Assembly (NCBI GenBank): GCA_913063035.1 | Contig: CAJXYS010000005.1 | Coordinates: 1 to 64,000, forward strand | Direction of reading: 5' to 3' | From: an uncultured Maritimibacter sp. | GTDB lineage: Bacteria > Pseudomonadota > Alphaproteobacteria > Rhodobacterales > Rhodobacteraceae | DNA length: 64,000 nucleotides | Program-made: the position numbers and the translations under genes | Notes under the pieces: generated by a model | The model's input: only the letters and a program-made list of their open reading frames with translations | Database searches by the model: none | Told to the model about the DNA's origin: nothing | Shown here: piece after piece, positions 56,531-64,000 of the stretch | How positions within the stretch are numbered: position 1 is the first letter of the stretch | Layout: the number at the start of each line of letters is the position of its first letter

Positions 56531-56611
56531 TCAGTGCAGCGTGAACTCGCCCGTGACGTTCTGCCACGCGCCCGGCGCGACCAGCTTGCGATGCGTGAAA
56601 CGGACCGAGTG
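56531..56611 (-). repeat. 81-bp direct repeat copy B (3' end of intact usg)
   Basis: The same 81 bp as 55856-55936 with four differences (offsets 10, 31, 32 and 63), in the same orientation. It is the functional end of usg. If the cassette integrated by site-specific recombination, this copy or part of it was supplied by the element. Confidence 0.85.
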
Positions 56612-56800
56612 CAGCGGCCCCTCGATCCTGTTCTGCCAGAACTCGATGAAACGGAACAGGCGCGGATAATCGGGCGCAAGGTCGTAATCCTGCCAGGTGA
56701 AGCTGTTCAGGACGCGGGTGTAATCGGGCATGCCATAGAAGAATTCGGCCGTCGTCAGGCCGTAGCCCTCGAGCATCAGCTCGGTCTCGGATCTGCCCAT
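56531..56800 (-). CDS. usg: Usg-family protein
   Basis: An 89-aa protein of the Usg family (T-A-E-F-F-Y-G-M-P-D-Y-T, F-T-W-Q-D-Y-D-L-A-P-D and L-F-R-F-I-E-F-W...G-P-L-H-S-V-R-F), small, conserved across alphaproteobacteria and of unknown function. ATG 56800 is fixed by a perfect AAAGGAGGT ribosome site. The frame is intact to the stop inside repeat B. A bulged hairpin at about 56500-56526 could end its transcript. Confidence 0.9.
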   Translation of the reverse strand: MGRSETELMLEGYGLTTAEFFYGMPDYTRVLNSFTWQDYDLAPDYPRLFRFIEFWQNRIEGPLHSVRFTHRKLVAPGAWQNVTGEFTLH

Positions 56801-56941
56801 GCGGGTACCTCCTTTTCTTGTTATTCGGAAAGCTTGCCAAGCCCCCTGCCCGCGGTCAAGCGTCTGATCCTTCAAAATCGTTCAATATCAGTATGTTGGC
56901 ACTCACCCGGCATGGCTGCCACCAGGGGCGCAAGGCATTGA

Positions 56942-56971
56942 TTGCATCCCCCATTTCGGTTCGGGTATAGT
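56942..56971 (+). promoter_or_regulatory. gyrA promoter
   Basis: TTGCAT (56942-56947) and TATAGT (56966-56971) are 18 nt apart, 44 nt before the gyrA start codon. The match is good for a sigma-70 promoter but not perfect. Confidence 0.55.
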
Positions 56972-57015
56972 GCCGACAACAAGATATTGATCCCCGGCAA
57001 ACAGGCGCACCTCAC

Positions 57016-59757
57016 GTGAGCGATACCCCCGAACCTCCTGAAAACACGGACGAAACCCTGCCGGAGCGGCCGGAATACGGTGGGCCCAGCATCTCCATCG
57101 AAGAGGAGATGAAATCGGCCTATCTCGATTACGCGATGAGCGTGATCGTCAGCCGCGCGATCCCGGACCTGCGCGACGGCCTGAAGCCGGTCCACCGGCG
57201 CATCCTCTATGCGATGCACGAGACCGGCAACACCCATGACAAGCCCTACCGCAAGTCCGCCCGGCCCGTGGGCGACGTGATGGGCAAGTATCACCCGCAC
57301 GGGGACTCGGCGATCTACGACGCACTGGTGCGCATGGCACAGGATTTCTCGATGTCGCTGCCGCTGCTGGACGGCCAGGGCAATTTTGGCTCGATGGACG
57401 GCGATAACCCGGCGGCCATGCGCTATACCGAGGTTCGCATGGACAAGGCCGCGCAGTCCCTGCTGGCCGACATCGAGAAGGAGACCGTCGACTGGCAGGA
57501 CAATTACGACGGCAAGGACCTGGAGCCCACCGTCCTGCCCGCGCGGTTCCCGAACATGCTGGTCAACGGCGCCGGCGGCATCGCCGTCGGCATGGCCACC
57601 AACATCCCGCCCCATAACCTGGGCGAGGTGGTGGACGCCACGCTGGCGCTGATCGAGAGCCCCGATCTCTCCTCGGAACAGCTGATCGACTACATCCCGG
57701 CCCCCGATTTCCCGACCGGCGGCCTGATCCTCGGCCGGTCCGGGGCACGCAAGGCCTATCTCGAGGGCCGCGGCAGCGTCATCATCCGCGCCAAGAGCCG
57801 GATCGAGGAGATCCGCAAGGACCGCTACGCCATCGTGCTCGACGAGATCCCCTACCAGGTGAACAAGGCGGCGATGATCGAGCGCATCGCCGAGATGGTC
57901 CGCGACAAGAAGATCGAGGGCATCGCCCATGTCCAGGACGAGTCCGACCGCGTCGGCATCCGGGTCGTGATCGAGCTCAAGCGCGACGCCACGCCCGAGG
58001 TGGTTCTGAACCAGCTCTACCGCTTCACGCCGATGCAGACGAGTTTCGGCTGCAACATGCTGGCGCTGAACGGCGGCAAGCCCGAACAGCTGGATCTGCG
58101 CAAGTTCCTCACCGCCTTCGTGTCGTTCCGCGAAGAGGTCGTCGCGCGGCGTACCGCCTTCGAATTGCGCAAGGCCCGCGAACGCAGCCACGTGCTCTGT
58201 GGCCTGGCGGTGGCGGTCACCAATGTGGACGAGGTGGTCGCGACCATCCGCGCCTCGGCCGACGCCGCGGAAGCCCGCGAGAAGCTGATGACCCGGCGCT
58301 GGCCCGCGGCCGACATCGCCGACTACATCCGCCTGATCGACGATCCGACCCACACCATGAACGAGGACGGCACCTACAACCTGTCCGAGGCGCAGGCGCG
58401 CGCGATCCTGGAGCTTCGGCTTCAGCGCCTGACACAGCTCGGCGTCAAGGAGGTGACCGACGAGCTCGAGGCGCTGGCCGGGAAGATCAAGGATTACCTC
58501 GACATCCTCCGCTCGCGCGAGCGGATCATGGCGATCATCTCCGACGAGCTGCGCGAGGTGAAGGAACAGTTCGCCGTCCCGCGCCGGACCGAGATCGTCG
58601 AGCATGTCGCGGACATGGACGACGAGGACCTGATCGAGCGCGAGGACATGGTCGTCACCGTCACCCAGTCCGGCTACATCAAGCGCACGCCGCTGATGGA
58701 CTACCGCGCCCAGAAACGCGGCGGCAAGGGGCTCTCGGGGATGGCCACCAAGGAAGACGACGTCGTCACGACGCTCTTCGTGGCCAACACCCACACGCCG
58801 CTGTTGTTCTTCACCACCGATGGGATGGTCTACAAGCTCAAGACCTGGCGCCTGCCGCCCGGCGGGCGCAACGCCCGCGGCAAGGCGATCGTGAACATCC
58901 TGCCCATCTCGCAGGAGGTCTCGATCGCGGCGATCATGCCGGTCGAAGCCGCCGAAGAGGACTGGGACGACCTGCAGATCGTCTTCGCCACTTCGGAAGG
59001 CACGGTCCGGCGCAACGCGCTTTCGGATTTCACCAACGTGAAGTCCAACGGCAAGATCGCGATGAAGCTGCCCGAGGGGGTCAGCCTCGTGAACGCGCGC
59101 ATCTGCAGCCAGACCGATGACATGCTGCTGACGACGGAACTCGGCAAGGCGATCCGTTTCCCCGTGACCGATGTGCGGGTCTTCAAGGGCCGCGACTCGA
59201 CCGGGGTGCGCGGCATCCGCCTGGCAGCGGGCGACAGCGTTGTGTCGATGGCGGTGATCCGTCACGTCGAGGTCAGCCCCGAGGAACGGGCCGCCTATTT
59301 CAAGATGCGGCGCGCGGTCACCGGCGACGAGGCCGGCAGCGAGGAAGAGAGCGCCGCAGACGTCGCGCTCTCGCCCGAGCGATACGCCGAGCTTTCGGCG
59401 CTGGAGCAATGGATTCTCACCATCACCTCCAGCGGCTACGGCAAGCGCTCCTCGGCCTACGAGTACCGCATCACCGGGCGCGGCGGCCAGGGTGTGACCG
59501 CGGCCAATCTGGGCCGGCGCGGCGATCGCATCGTCGCCGCCTTCACGGTCGAGGACGAGGACCAGATCATGCTGGCGACCTCCAACGGCCAGTCGATCCG
59601 GTGCCCGGTCGAGGACATCTCGCGCCAGGGGCGCGGCTCGTCGGGCGTGCGGGTCTTCAACACCGCCAAGGGCGAGGAGGTCGTCTCGGTCGCGTGGATC
59701 GCCGAACGCGGCGAGGACGACGACGAGGATACCGCGGAGCCCCCGGAAGAGGGCTGA
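57016..59757 (+). CDS. gyrA: DNA gyrase subunit A
   Basis: A 913-aa type II topoisomerase subunit that cuts and rejoins DNA. The breakage-reunion domain contains the quinolone-resistance region [13 protein letters not shown] (serine and aspartate wild-type) and active-site tyrosine in R-Y-T-E-V-R. The C-terminal domain has beta-pinwheel repeats including the GyrA-box R-A-Q-K-R-G-G-K-G. It starts with GTG (57016) and ends in an acidic tail. Confidence 0.97.
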   Translation: MSDTPEPPENTDETLPERPEYGGPSISIEEEMKSAYLDYAMSVIVSRAIPDLRDGLKPVHRRILYAMHETGNTHDKPYRKSARPVGDVMGKYHPHGDSAIYDALVRMAQDFSMSLPLLDGQGNFGSMDGDNPAAMRYTEVRMDKAAQSLLADIEKETVDWQDNYDGKDLEPTVLPARFPNMLVNGAGGIAVGMATNIPPHNLGEVVDATLALIESPDLSSEQLIDYIPAPDFPTGGLILGRSGARKAYLEGRGSVIIRAKSRIEEIRKDRYAIVLDEIPYQVNKAAMIERIAEMVRDKKIEGIAHVQDESDRVGIRVVIELKRDATPEVVLNQLYRFTPMQTSFGCNMLALNGGKPEQLDLRKFLTAFVSFREEVVARRTAFELRKARERSHVLCGLAVAVTNVDEVVATIRASADAAEAREKLMTRRWPAADIADYIRLIDDPTHTMNEDGTYNLSEAQARAILELRLQRLTQLGVKEVTDELEALAGKIKDYLDILRSRERIMAIISDELREVKEQFAVPRRTEIVEHVADMDDEDLIEREDMVVTVTQSGYIKRTPLMDYRAQKRGGKGLSGMATKEDDVVTTLFVANTHTPLLFFTTDGMVYKLKTWRLPPGGRNARGKAIVNILPISQEVSIAAIMPVEAAEEDWDDLQIVFATSEGTVRRNALSDFTNVKSNGKIAMKLPEGVSLVNARICSQTDDMLLTTELGKAIRFPVTDVRVFKGRDSTGVRGIRLAAGDSVVSMAVIRHVEVSPEERAAYFKMRRAVTGDEAGSEEESAADVALSPERYAELSALEQWILTITSSGYGKRSSAYEYRITGRGGQGVTAANLGRRGDRIVAAFTVEDEDQIMLATSNGQSIRCPVEDISRQGRGSSGVRVFNTAKGEEVVSVAWIAERGEDDDEDTAEPPEEG

Positions 59758-59780
59758 GCGCCGGCCACCCGCCTGCCGAA

Positions 59781-59815
59781 AGGCCCCCGCCGCCGTTGCG
59801 GCCGGGGGCCTTTTT
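59781..59815 (+). terminator. Intrinsic terminator of gyrA
   Basis: A 9-bp stem (59781-59789 with 59803-59811) and a run of T to 59815 lie 24 bp after the gyrA stop. A textbook terminator. Confidence 0.9.
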
Positions 59816-59885
59816 CCTGGCCGCGGCGCAGGACCACAACCCACGCGATAATATTGCACCCCTTCAAACCACCATGGGAATTTCA

Positions 59886-59901
59886 AATTCTGGCCAGAAT
59901 T
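59886..59901. promoter_or_regulatory. Perfect 16-bp palindrome upstream of the DoxX gene
   Basis: AATTCTGGCCAGAATT (59886-59901) is a perfect inverted repeat 70 bp before the ATG; overlapping it, GAATTTCAAATTC (59878-59890) is a second, odd-centred inverted repeat. In the otherwise GC-rich spacer it looks like a repressor operator. The half-sites ATTC/GAAT equal those of the sox elements but with 6 rather than 8 nt between. Confidence 0.55.
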
Positions 59902-59971
59902 CACGGCTCGAATAAAACCCTGGGCGGCAGGGACTCCCGCTGCCACCACCTTGACGGGAAAGGGGACACCC

Positions 59972-60487
59972 ATGAGTCGGACATTCGCAAAGGCCCTGTC
60001 GGCCGAGATCCTGTTTTCGGCCCTCGGCCGGATCGTGATCGGGTCCTACTTCGTGGCCAAGTCCTGCGGCCTGATCGTCGATCCGAACGGCGTGGCCGAG
60101 GCCTTCAGCGCGGGCATGGTGCCCGGGTTCTTCGTCATCGCCAGCGTGATCTTCGAATTCACCGCCGCCTTCATGGTGATGGTCGGCTTCCAGACGCGGA
60201 TCGCGGCCTCCGTCCTTGCGCTGCACGTCTTCTGGACGGCCTTCATCTTCACCTACGTCCCCGGCGACGCGGCCGCCATCAGCCATTTCTGGCGCGATCT
60301 GGCCATGGTGGGCGGGCTGCTGATGGTGGCGACCTGCGAACGGACGCTGCTGATGATCGACGGCCTGCTGTCCGAACGCGAGGCCGCGGCCCCCATGCCG
60401 CGCAAACCGGAGCGGGGCGACGCGTTCAGCCGGCTGCGCCGGGCGCGCAAGCGCGACGCCGCCGCCGAGGCCCGTGCCAGCGCCTGA
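59972..60487 (+). CDS. DoxX-family membrane protein
   Basis: A 171-aa protein with four hydrophobic segments of DoxX type (L-G-R-I-V-I-G-S-Y-F-V-A-K, E-F-T-A-A-F-M-V-M-V-G, R-D-L-A-M-V-G-G-L-L) and a basic, disordered C-terminal tail from about 135. DoxX proteins are poorly defined; some are quinone-linked oxidoreductase subunits, others stress-related. ATG 59972 is preferred to an upstream TTG because GGGAAAGGGG fits it. Confidence 0.85.
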   Translation: MSRTFAKALSAEILFSALGRIVIGSYFVAKSCGLIVDPNGVAEAFSAGMVPGFFVIASVIFEFTAAFMVMVGFQTRIAASVLALHVFWTAFIFTYVPGDAAAISHFWRDLAMVGGLLMVATCERTLLMIDGLLSEREAAAPMPRKPERGDAFSRLRRARKRDAAAEARASA

Positions 60488-60532
60488 CGTCGCACCCTTT
60501 TCTTTTGCCCGCGGCTGGCCTAAATCGCGGGC

Positions 60533-61894
60533 ATGGTCAAACCCGTTCACATCATCGGCGGCGGCATGGCAGGCGCGGAAGCCGCCTGGCAGGCCGTGCA
60601 TATGGGCGTTCCCGTGATCATTCACGAGATGCGCCCCGAGCAGGGCACCTTCGCCCACAAGACCGGCGACCTGGCGGAGATGGTGTGTTCCAACTCCTTC
60701 CGCTCGGACGACGACGAGTCGAACGCGGTCGGGCTCCTGCACTGGGAGATGCGGCAAGCGGGCGGGCTGATCATGGAAATGGCCGACCGCCACGCATTGC
60801 CCGCGGGCGGCGCGCTGGCCGTGGATCGGGACAGGTTCTCCGCCGGCGTGACCGAACGGCTTCGCGCGCACCCGCTGGTCAGCGTCGAGACCGGCGAGAT
60901 CACGGCGTTGCCGCCGGCGGACTGGGGCCCCACCATCATCGCCACCGGCCCGCTGACCTCCTCGGCGCTCGGCCAGGCGATCCGCGCCGAGACCGGCGAG
61001 GACGCGCTGGCCTTCTTCGACGCCATCGCGCCGATCGTCTATGCCGAGAGCATCGATCTCGAGAAGGCGTGGTTCCAGTCGCGCTACGACAAGGGCGACA
61101 CCGAGGAAGAGCGCACCGCCTATCTCAACTGCCCGATGGACCGCGACACCTACGAGGCCTTCATCGACGCGCTGATCGCCGCGCCCAAGACCACGTTCCA
61201 CGAGGGCGAGACGGCCGGCTATTTCGACGGCTGCCTGCCGATCGAGGTCATGGCCGAGCGCGGCCGCGAGACCCTGCGCCACGGCCCGATGAAGCCGGTC
61301 GGGCTGACGAACCCGCACCAGCCCGAGGTCAAGCCCTGGGCGGTGGTGCAGCTGCGCCGTGACAACAAACTGGGCACGCTCTTCAACATCGTCGGCTTCC
61401 AGACGAAGATGAAATACGGCGCGCAAGCGGATGTTTTCCGGATGATTCCCGGCCTGGAAGAGGCGCGTTTCGCACGGCTGGGCGGCATCCACCGCAACAC
61501 CTTCATCAACGCGCCGCGCTTGCTGGATTCACAGATGCGCCTGAAATCGCAGCCGCATATCCGCTTCGCCGGCCAGATCACCGGCGTCGAGGGCTACGTG
61601 GAATCGGCGGCGATGGGGCTTCTCGCCGGCCGCCTCGCCGCGGCCGAGATCCTGGGAGAGACCGTCGCCACCCCGCCACCCGAGACCGCCATCGGCGCGC
61701 TGCTCAACCACATCACCGGCGGCGCCGAGGCCAAGACCTTCCAGCCCATGAACGTCAATTTCGGCCTCTTCCCGCCGGTGGAGGCCAAGGGCGGCCGGCG
61801 CAACCGCCGGGACCGCTACCGCGCCTACACGGATCGGGCCAAGGCCGCCTGGAGCGGCTGGCTCGGCCAGCCGGCCGCACTGGACCTTGCCTGA
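60533..61894 (+). CDS. trmFO: Methylenetetrahydrofolate-tRNA-(uracil-5-)-methyltransferase
   Basis: A 453-aa FAD/folate enzyme making m5U54 in tRNA. FAD motif [21 protein letters not shown] and Y-L-N-C-P-M-D contain the active-site cysteines; [11 protein letters not shown]. Complete length. Its spacing from the next gene is 37 bp. Confidence 0.97.
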   Translation: MVKPVHIIGGGMAGAEAAWQAVHMGVPVIIHEMRPEQGTFAHKTGDLAEMVCSNSFRSDDDESNAVGLLHWEMRQAGGLIMEMADRHALPAGGALAVDRDRFSAGVTERLRAHPLVSVETGEITALPPADWGPTIIATGPLTSSALGQAIRAETGEDALAFFDAIAPIVYAESIDLEKAWFQSRYDKGDTEEERTAYLNCPMDRDTYEAFIDALIAAPKTTFHEGETAGYFDGCLPIEVMAERGRETLRHGPMKPVGLTNPHQPEVKPWAVVQLRRDNKLGTLFNIVGFQTKMKYGAQADVFRMIPGLEEARFARLGGIHRNTFINAPRLLDSQMRLKSQPHIRFAGQITGVEGYVESAAMGLLAGRLAAAEILGETVATPPPETAIGALLNHITGGAEAKTFQPMNVNFGLFPPVEAKGGRRNRRDRYRAYTDRAKAAWSGWLGQPAALDLA

Positions 61895-61931
61895 CGGCTG
61901 TTGTTACCCTGTGCGCAGCAAAGGGGACAAG

Positions 61932-62552
61932 ATGCCGGAACAGAAAGACTACCTGAAAGACGTGTATAGCGTCGAATCGCCCGAGGCGATGGAAGAACTT
62001 TATGACGCCTGGGCAGACAGTTACGACGCGGAGCTGGAGTCGCAGGGTTACGCGACACCGGCCCGCTGCGCAGCCGCGCTGGCCGAGTTCAGCGAGAACC
62101 AGGACGCGCCGCTGCTCGATTTCGGCTGCGGCACAGGGGCCTCCGGCGCGGCCTTCGCCGCCGCCGGTTTCACCGCGATCGACGGGATCGACATGTCCGG
62201 CGGCATGCTCGAGAAGGCCCGCGCCCGCGGCGTCTACCGCGACCTGCGCGAAACCGCGCCCGGCGACCCGCTGCCCGTCCCCGCGGGGTTCTACGACCAC
62301 GCCGCCGCCGTCGGCGTGATCGGGGCCGGGGCGGCCCCGGCCACCGTGATCGACACCTTGATGGAGGTGCTGAAGCCCGGCGGGCTTTTCGTCTTCTCCT
62401 TCAACGATCACACGCTCGAGGATCCGGGATTCGAGGGCCGGATCGCCGAATACGTCGATACCGGCGCCGCCGAGGTGCTCTTTCGCGAGCATGGGGCGCA
62501 TATCCCCGGGATCGACCTGGGCGCCGTGGTCTACGTGCTGCGCAAACGCTGA
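61932..62552 (+). CDS. Class I SAM-dependent methyltransferase (WBSCR27/METTL27-like)
   Basis: A 206-aa methyltransferase with the pattern E-L-Y-D-A-W-A-D-S-Y-D followed by motif I L-D-F-G-C-G-T-G-A-S-G and motif II G-I-D-M-S, as in WBSCR27-type proteins. AAAGGGGACAAG before the ATG. The substrate is unknown; tRNA-modification neighbours trmFO and gluQ make an RNA substrate worth testing but do not prove it. Confidence 0.75.
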   Translation: MPEQKDYLKDVYSVESPEAMEELYDAWADSYDAELESQGYATPARCAAALAEFSENQDAPLLDFGCGTGASGAAFAAAGFTAIDGIDMSGGMLEKARARGVYRDLRETAPGDPLPVPAGFYDHAAAVGVIGAGAAPATVIDTLMEVLKPGGLFVFSFNDHTLEDPGFEGRIAEYVDTGAAEVLFREHGAHIPGIDLGAVVYVLRKR

Positions 62553-62557
62553 GCCGG

Positions 62558-63415
62558 ATGCGCACGCGCTTTGCCCCCTCGCCCACGGGGCTGCTGCATC
62601 TCGGACATGCCTTCTCGGCGCTGACGGCCTGGGACCGCGCCCAGGCCGCGGGTGGCACGTTCCTGCTGCGGATCGAGGATATCGATCGCCCGCGCTGCCG
62701 GGCCGCGTTCGAGACGGCGATCTACGAAGACCTCGGCTGGCTCGGGCTCGCATGGCCGGATCCCGTGATGCGCCAGTCCGAACGGATGCCGGCCTATCGC
62801 GCGGCGCTCGACCGGCTGGCGGCGGCGGGGCTGCTCTATCCCTGCCGCTGCACCCGGCGCGACATCCGCGCGGCGCTGGCCGCCCCGCAGGAAACGGCCG
62901 GACCCGCCCCCGCCGAGGCCGTCTATCCCGGCACCTGCCGGGGACGGTCCCTGGCCGAGGCCGGGCCGGACGACGCGTTGCGCCTCGACATGCACGCCGC
63001 GATCGGCCGGCTCGGCGGGCGCGACGGGCTGGCGGGGCTGACATGGATCGAGACCGGCGCGGCACGGCAGGGCGCCCATGCGCTCGACGCGGACATCCTG
63101 ACCGCGCAGATCGGGGACATCGTGCTGGCGCGCAGGGATATCGGCACCTCCTACCACCTGGCCGTGGTGGTCGACGACGCCGAACAGGGCATCACCGAGG
63201 TGGTGCGCGGGATGGACCTCGTCGATGCGACGCCGATCCACCGGCTGCTGCAGGCGCTGCTGGCCCTGCCCGTGCCCGCCTGGCACCATCACCGGCTGAT
63301 CCGGGACGAGGCCGGGCGGCGGCTGGCCAAGCGCGACGACGCGCGCGCGATCCGCGCCTACCGCGCGGCCGGCGAGACGCCGGGCGCGCTCCGCCGGCGC
63401 GTCGGCCTGGGTTGA
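62558..63415 (+). CDS. gluQ: Glutamyl-Q tRNA(Asp) synthetase
   Basis: A 285-aa truncated GluRS paralogue that attaches glutamate to queuosine of tRNA-Asp. Class I motifs P-S-P-T-G-L-L-H-L-G-H (HIGH-like) and R-L-A-K-R-D (KMSKS-like); the zinc site uses C-R-C in Y-P-C-R-C-T and Y-P-G-T-C. It lacks the anticodon-binding domain, as expected. It is 5 bp after the methyltransferase. Confidence 0.93.
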   Translation: MRTRFAPSPTGLLHLGHAFSALTAWDRAQAAGGTFLLRIEDIDRPRCRAAFETAIYEDLGWLGLAWPDPVMRQSERMPAYRAALDRLAAAGLLYPCRCTRRDIRAALAAPQETAGPAPAEAVYPGTCRGRSLAEAGPDDALRLDMHAAIGRLGGRDGLAGLTWIETGAARQGAHALDADILTAQIGDIVLARRDIGTSYHLAVVVDDAEQGITEVVRGMDLVDATPIHRLLQALLALPVPAWHHHRLIRDEAGRRLAKRDDARAIRAYRAAGETPGALRRRVGLG

Positions 63416-63418
63416 GGC

Positions 63419-63781
63419 TCAGCCGGCCATGGGCGTCATCAGCTCCACCTCCGTGCCCGCGCGCACGGCGGTGTAGAAACAGCTGCGGCGATTGGTATGG
63501 CAGGCCGGACCCGCCTGCTCGACCAGCACCAGCAGGCAGTCCCGGTCGCAGTCGACGCGGAAATCCACGAGCGTCTGGACATGGCCGCTCGTCTCGCCCT
63601 TGACCCAGTAAGCCTGGCGCGACCGCGACCAGTAGGTGACGCGCCCGGTCTCGAGCGTGCGCGCCACCGCGCCCGCGGTCATCCAGGCCATCATCAGCAC
63701 CTCGCCCGTCGTCGCATCCTGGGCGATGGCCGGGATCAGCCCGGCGGCGTCATAGTTCAGCGAGGCGGGATCGAATGCCAT
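63419..63781 (-). CDS. hisI: Phosphoribosyl-AMP cyclohydrolase
   Basis: A 120-aa histidine-synthesis enzyme (HisI only, without HisE fusion). Y-W-S-R-S-R-x-x-Y-W-x-K-G-E-T-S-G and V-D-C-D-R-D-C-L-L with zinc ligands in [10 protein letters not shown]. It converges on gluQ with a 3-bp gap. Confidence 0.96.
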   Translation of the reverse strand: MAFDPASLNYDAAGLIPAIAQDATTGEVLMMAWMTAGAVARTLETGRVTYWSRSRQAYWVKGETSGHVQTLVDFRVDCDRDCLLVLVEQAGPACHTNRRSCFYTAVRAGTEVELMTPMAG

Positions 63782-63852
63782 ATCCTGTCCTTTTCTTCGG
63801 CCACGTCCCGGCCTATCTATTGCAACCAGGAACGAGACGAAAGCCGGAGCCC

Positions 63853-64000
63853 ATGAGCGCCGAAACCGATCTGATCAAGCTCTACTCGCAGCGCATCCTC
63901 GCGCTGGCCGCGGACATCCCCCTGACCGACCGGCTGGAGGCCCCCGCCGCCACCGTCAAGAAGCGCTCGCCGCTCTGCGGATCCACCGTGACGGTCGATC
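63853..64000 (+). CDS. NifU/IscU-like iron-sulfur cluster assembly scaffold (partial, runs off the window)
   Basis: The first 49 codons from ATG 63853 encode a NifU N-terminal-like protein: [17 protein letters not shown] and the first cluster cysteine in [10 protein letters not shown]. The remainder lies beyond base 64000. Divergent from hisI (71-bp spacer). Confidence 0.85.
   Translation, partial: MSAETDLIKLYSQRILALAADIPLTDRLEAPAATVKKRSPLCGSTVTVD

Noticed and set aside
59951-59971. TTG start for the DoxX gene seven codons upstream
   Set aside because: The ATG at 59972 has a properly spaced purine-rich ribosome site and begins at the family start; the TTG does not.
1-64000. tRNA, rRNA, CRISPR or transposase genes
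   Set aside because: None could be supported by sequence features in this window.

Overview
The window is high-GC DNA from an alphaproteobacterium, almost certainly family Rhodobacteraceae (Paracoccus/Rhodovulum/Roseobacter type). Supporting signs are the full sox thiosulfate-oxidation cluster with soxS-soxR divergent from soxVW, the lexA-comEC-gltX-gltA block, the lpx/bamA/rseP/dxr/cdsA/uppS/frr/pyrH envelope block, a usg gene, and an alphaproteobacterial SOS box (GAAC-N7-GAAC). No rRNA, tRNA, CRISPR array or recognisable transposase or integrase was seen. Apart from a few regulatory spacers the DNA is densely coding, and no gene-free stretch exceeds 300 bases.

Region 1 (1-12600) is the sulfur-oxidation locus. 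On the minus strand run soxV-soxW, then soxX-Y-Z-A-B-C-D-E-F. Diverging on the plus strand are soxS, a secreted GlcG/HbpS-like protein, the ArsR-type regulator soxR and a YeeE/YedE (soxT-like) permease. Three copies of a 16-bp AT-rich motif (consensus ATTCGATTTTTTGNAT, an ATTC-N8-GAAT type site) lie in the soxC/soxB, soxX/soxW and soxV/soxS spacers. They fit operators for SoxR, whose two cysteines have the spacing of the persulfide sensor SqrR. SoxXA, YZ, B and CD form the periplasmic multienzyme pathway; SoxV/W/S supply reductant; SoxE/F are an accessory diheme cytochrome and flavoprotein.

Region 2 (12620-30460) holds housekeeping genes: a phosphoribosyltransferase, an aminotransferase, a PpiD-like periplasmic chaperone, trpE, then (after a methyltransferase and a YibQ-type protein) trpGDC-moaC-moeA in one overlapping run, SOS-regulated lexA, comEC, gltX and gltA. 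Region 3 (30184-47900) has glnE with a small coupled gene, a YbaK-type deacylase, and a long minus-strand envelope/isoprenoid/translation block: pyrH-frr-uppS-cdsA-dxr-rseP, an unlisted 41-residue membrane protein, bamA-skp-fabZ-lpxA-lpxI-lpxB. bamA has its own consensus promoter. miaA and an AraC regulator follow.

Region 4 (48122-54480) is an oligopeptide/nickel-type ABC transporter with an unusually large second permease and a fused double ATPase. Region 5 (54514-56800) contains a lytic transglycosylase, ssb, and the most unusual object in the window. This is a segment of about 50% GC carrying one HEPN-motif gene, inserted exactly at the 3' end of usg and flanked by two 81-bp copies of the last 26 codons and stop of usg (77 of 81 identical). 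It looks like a very small integrase-less cassette that restores the target gene end. Region 6 (57016-64000) has gyrA, a DoxX-family membrane gene with a perfect 16-bp palindrome upstream, trmFO, a methyltransferase, gluQ, hisI and the start of a NifU-type scaffold gene.
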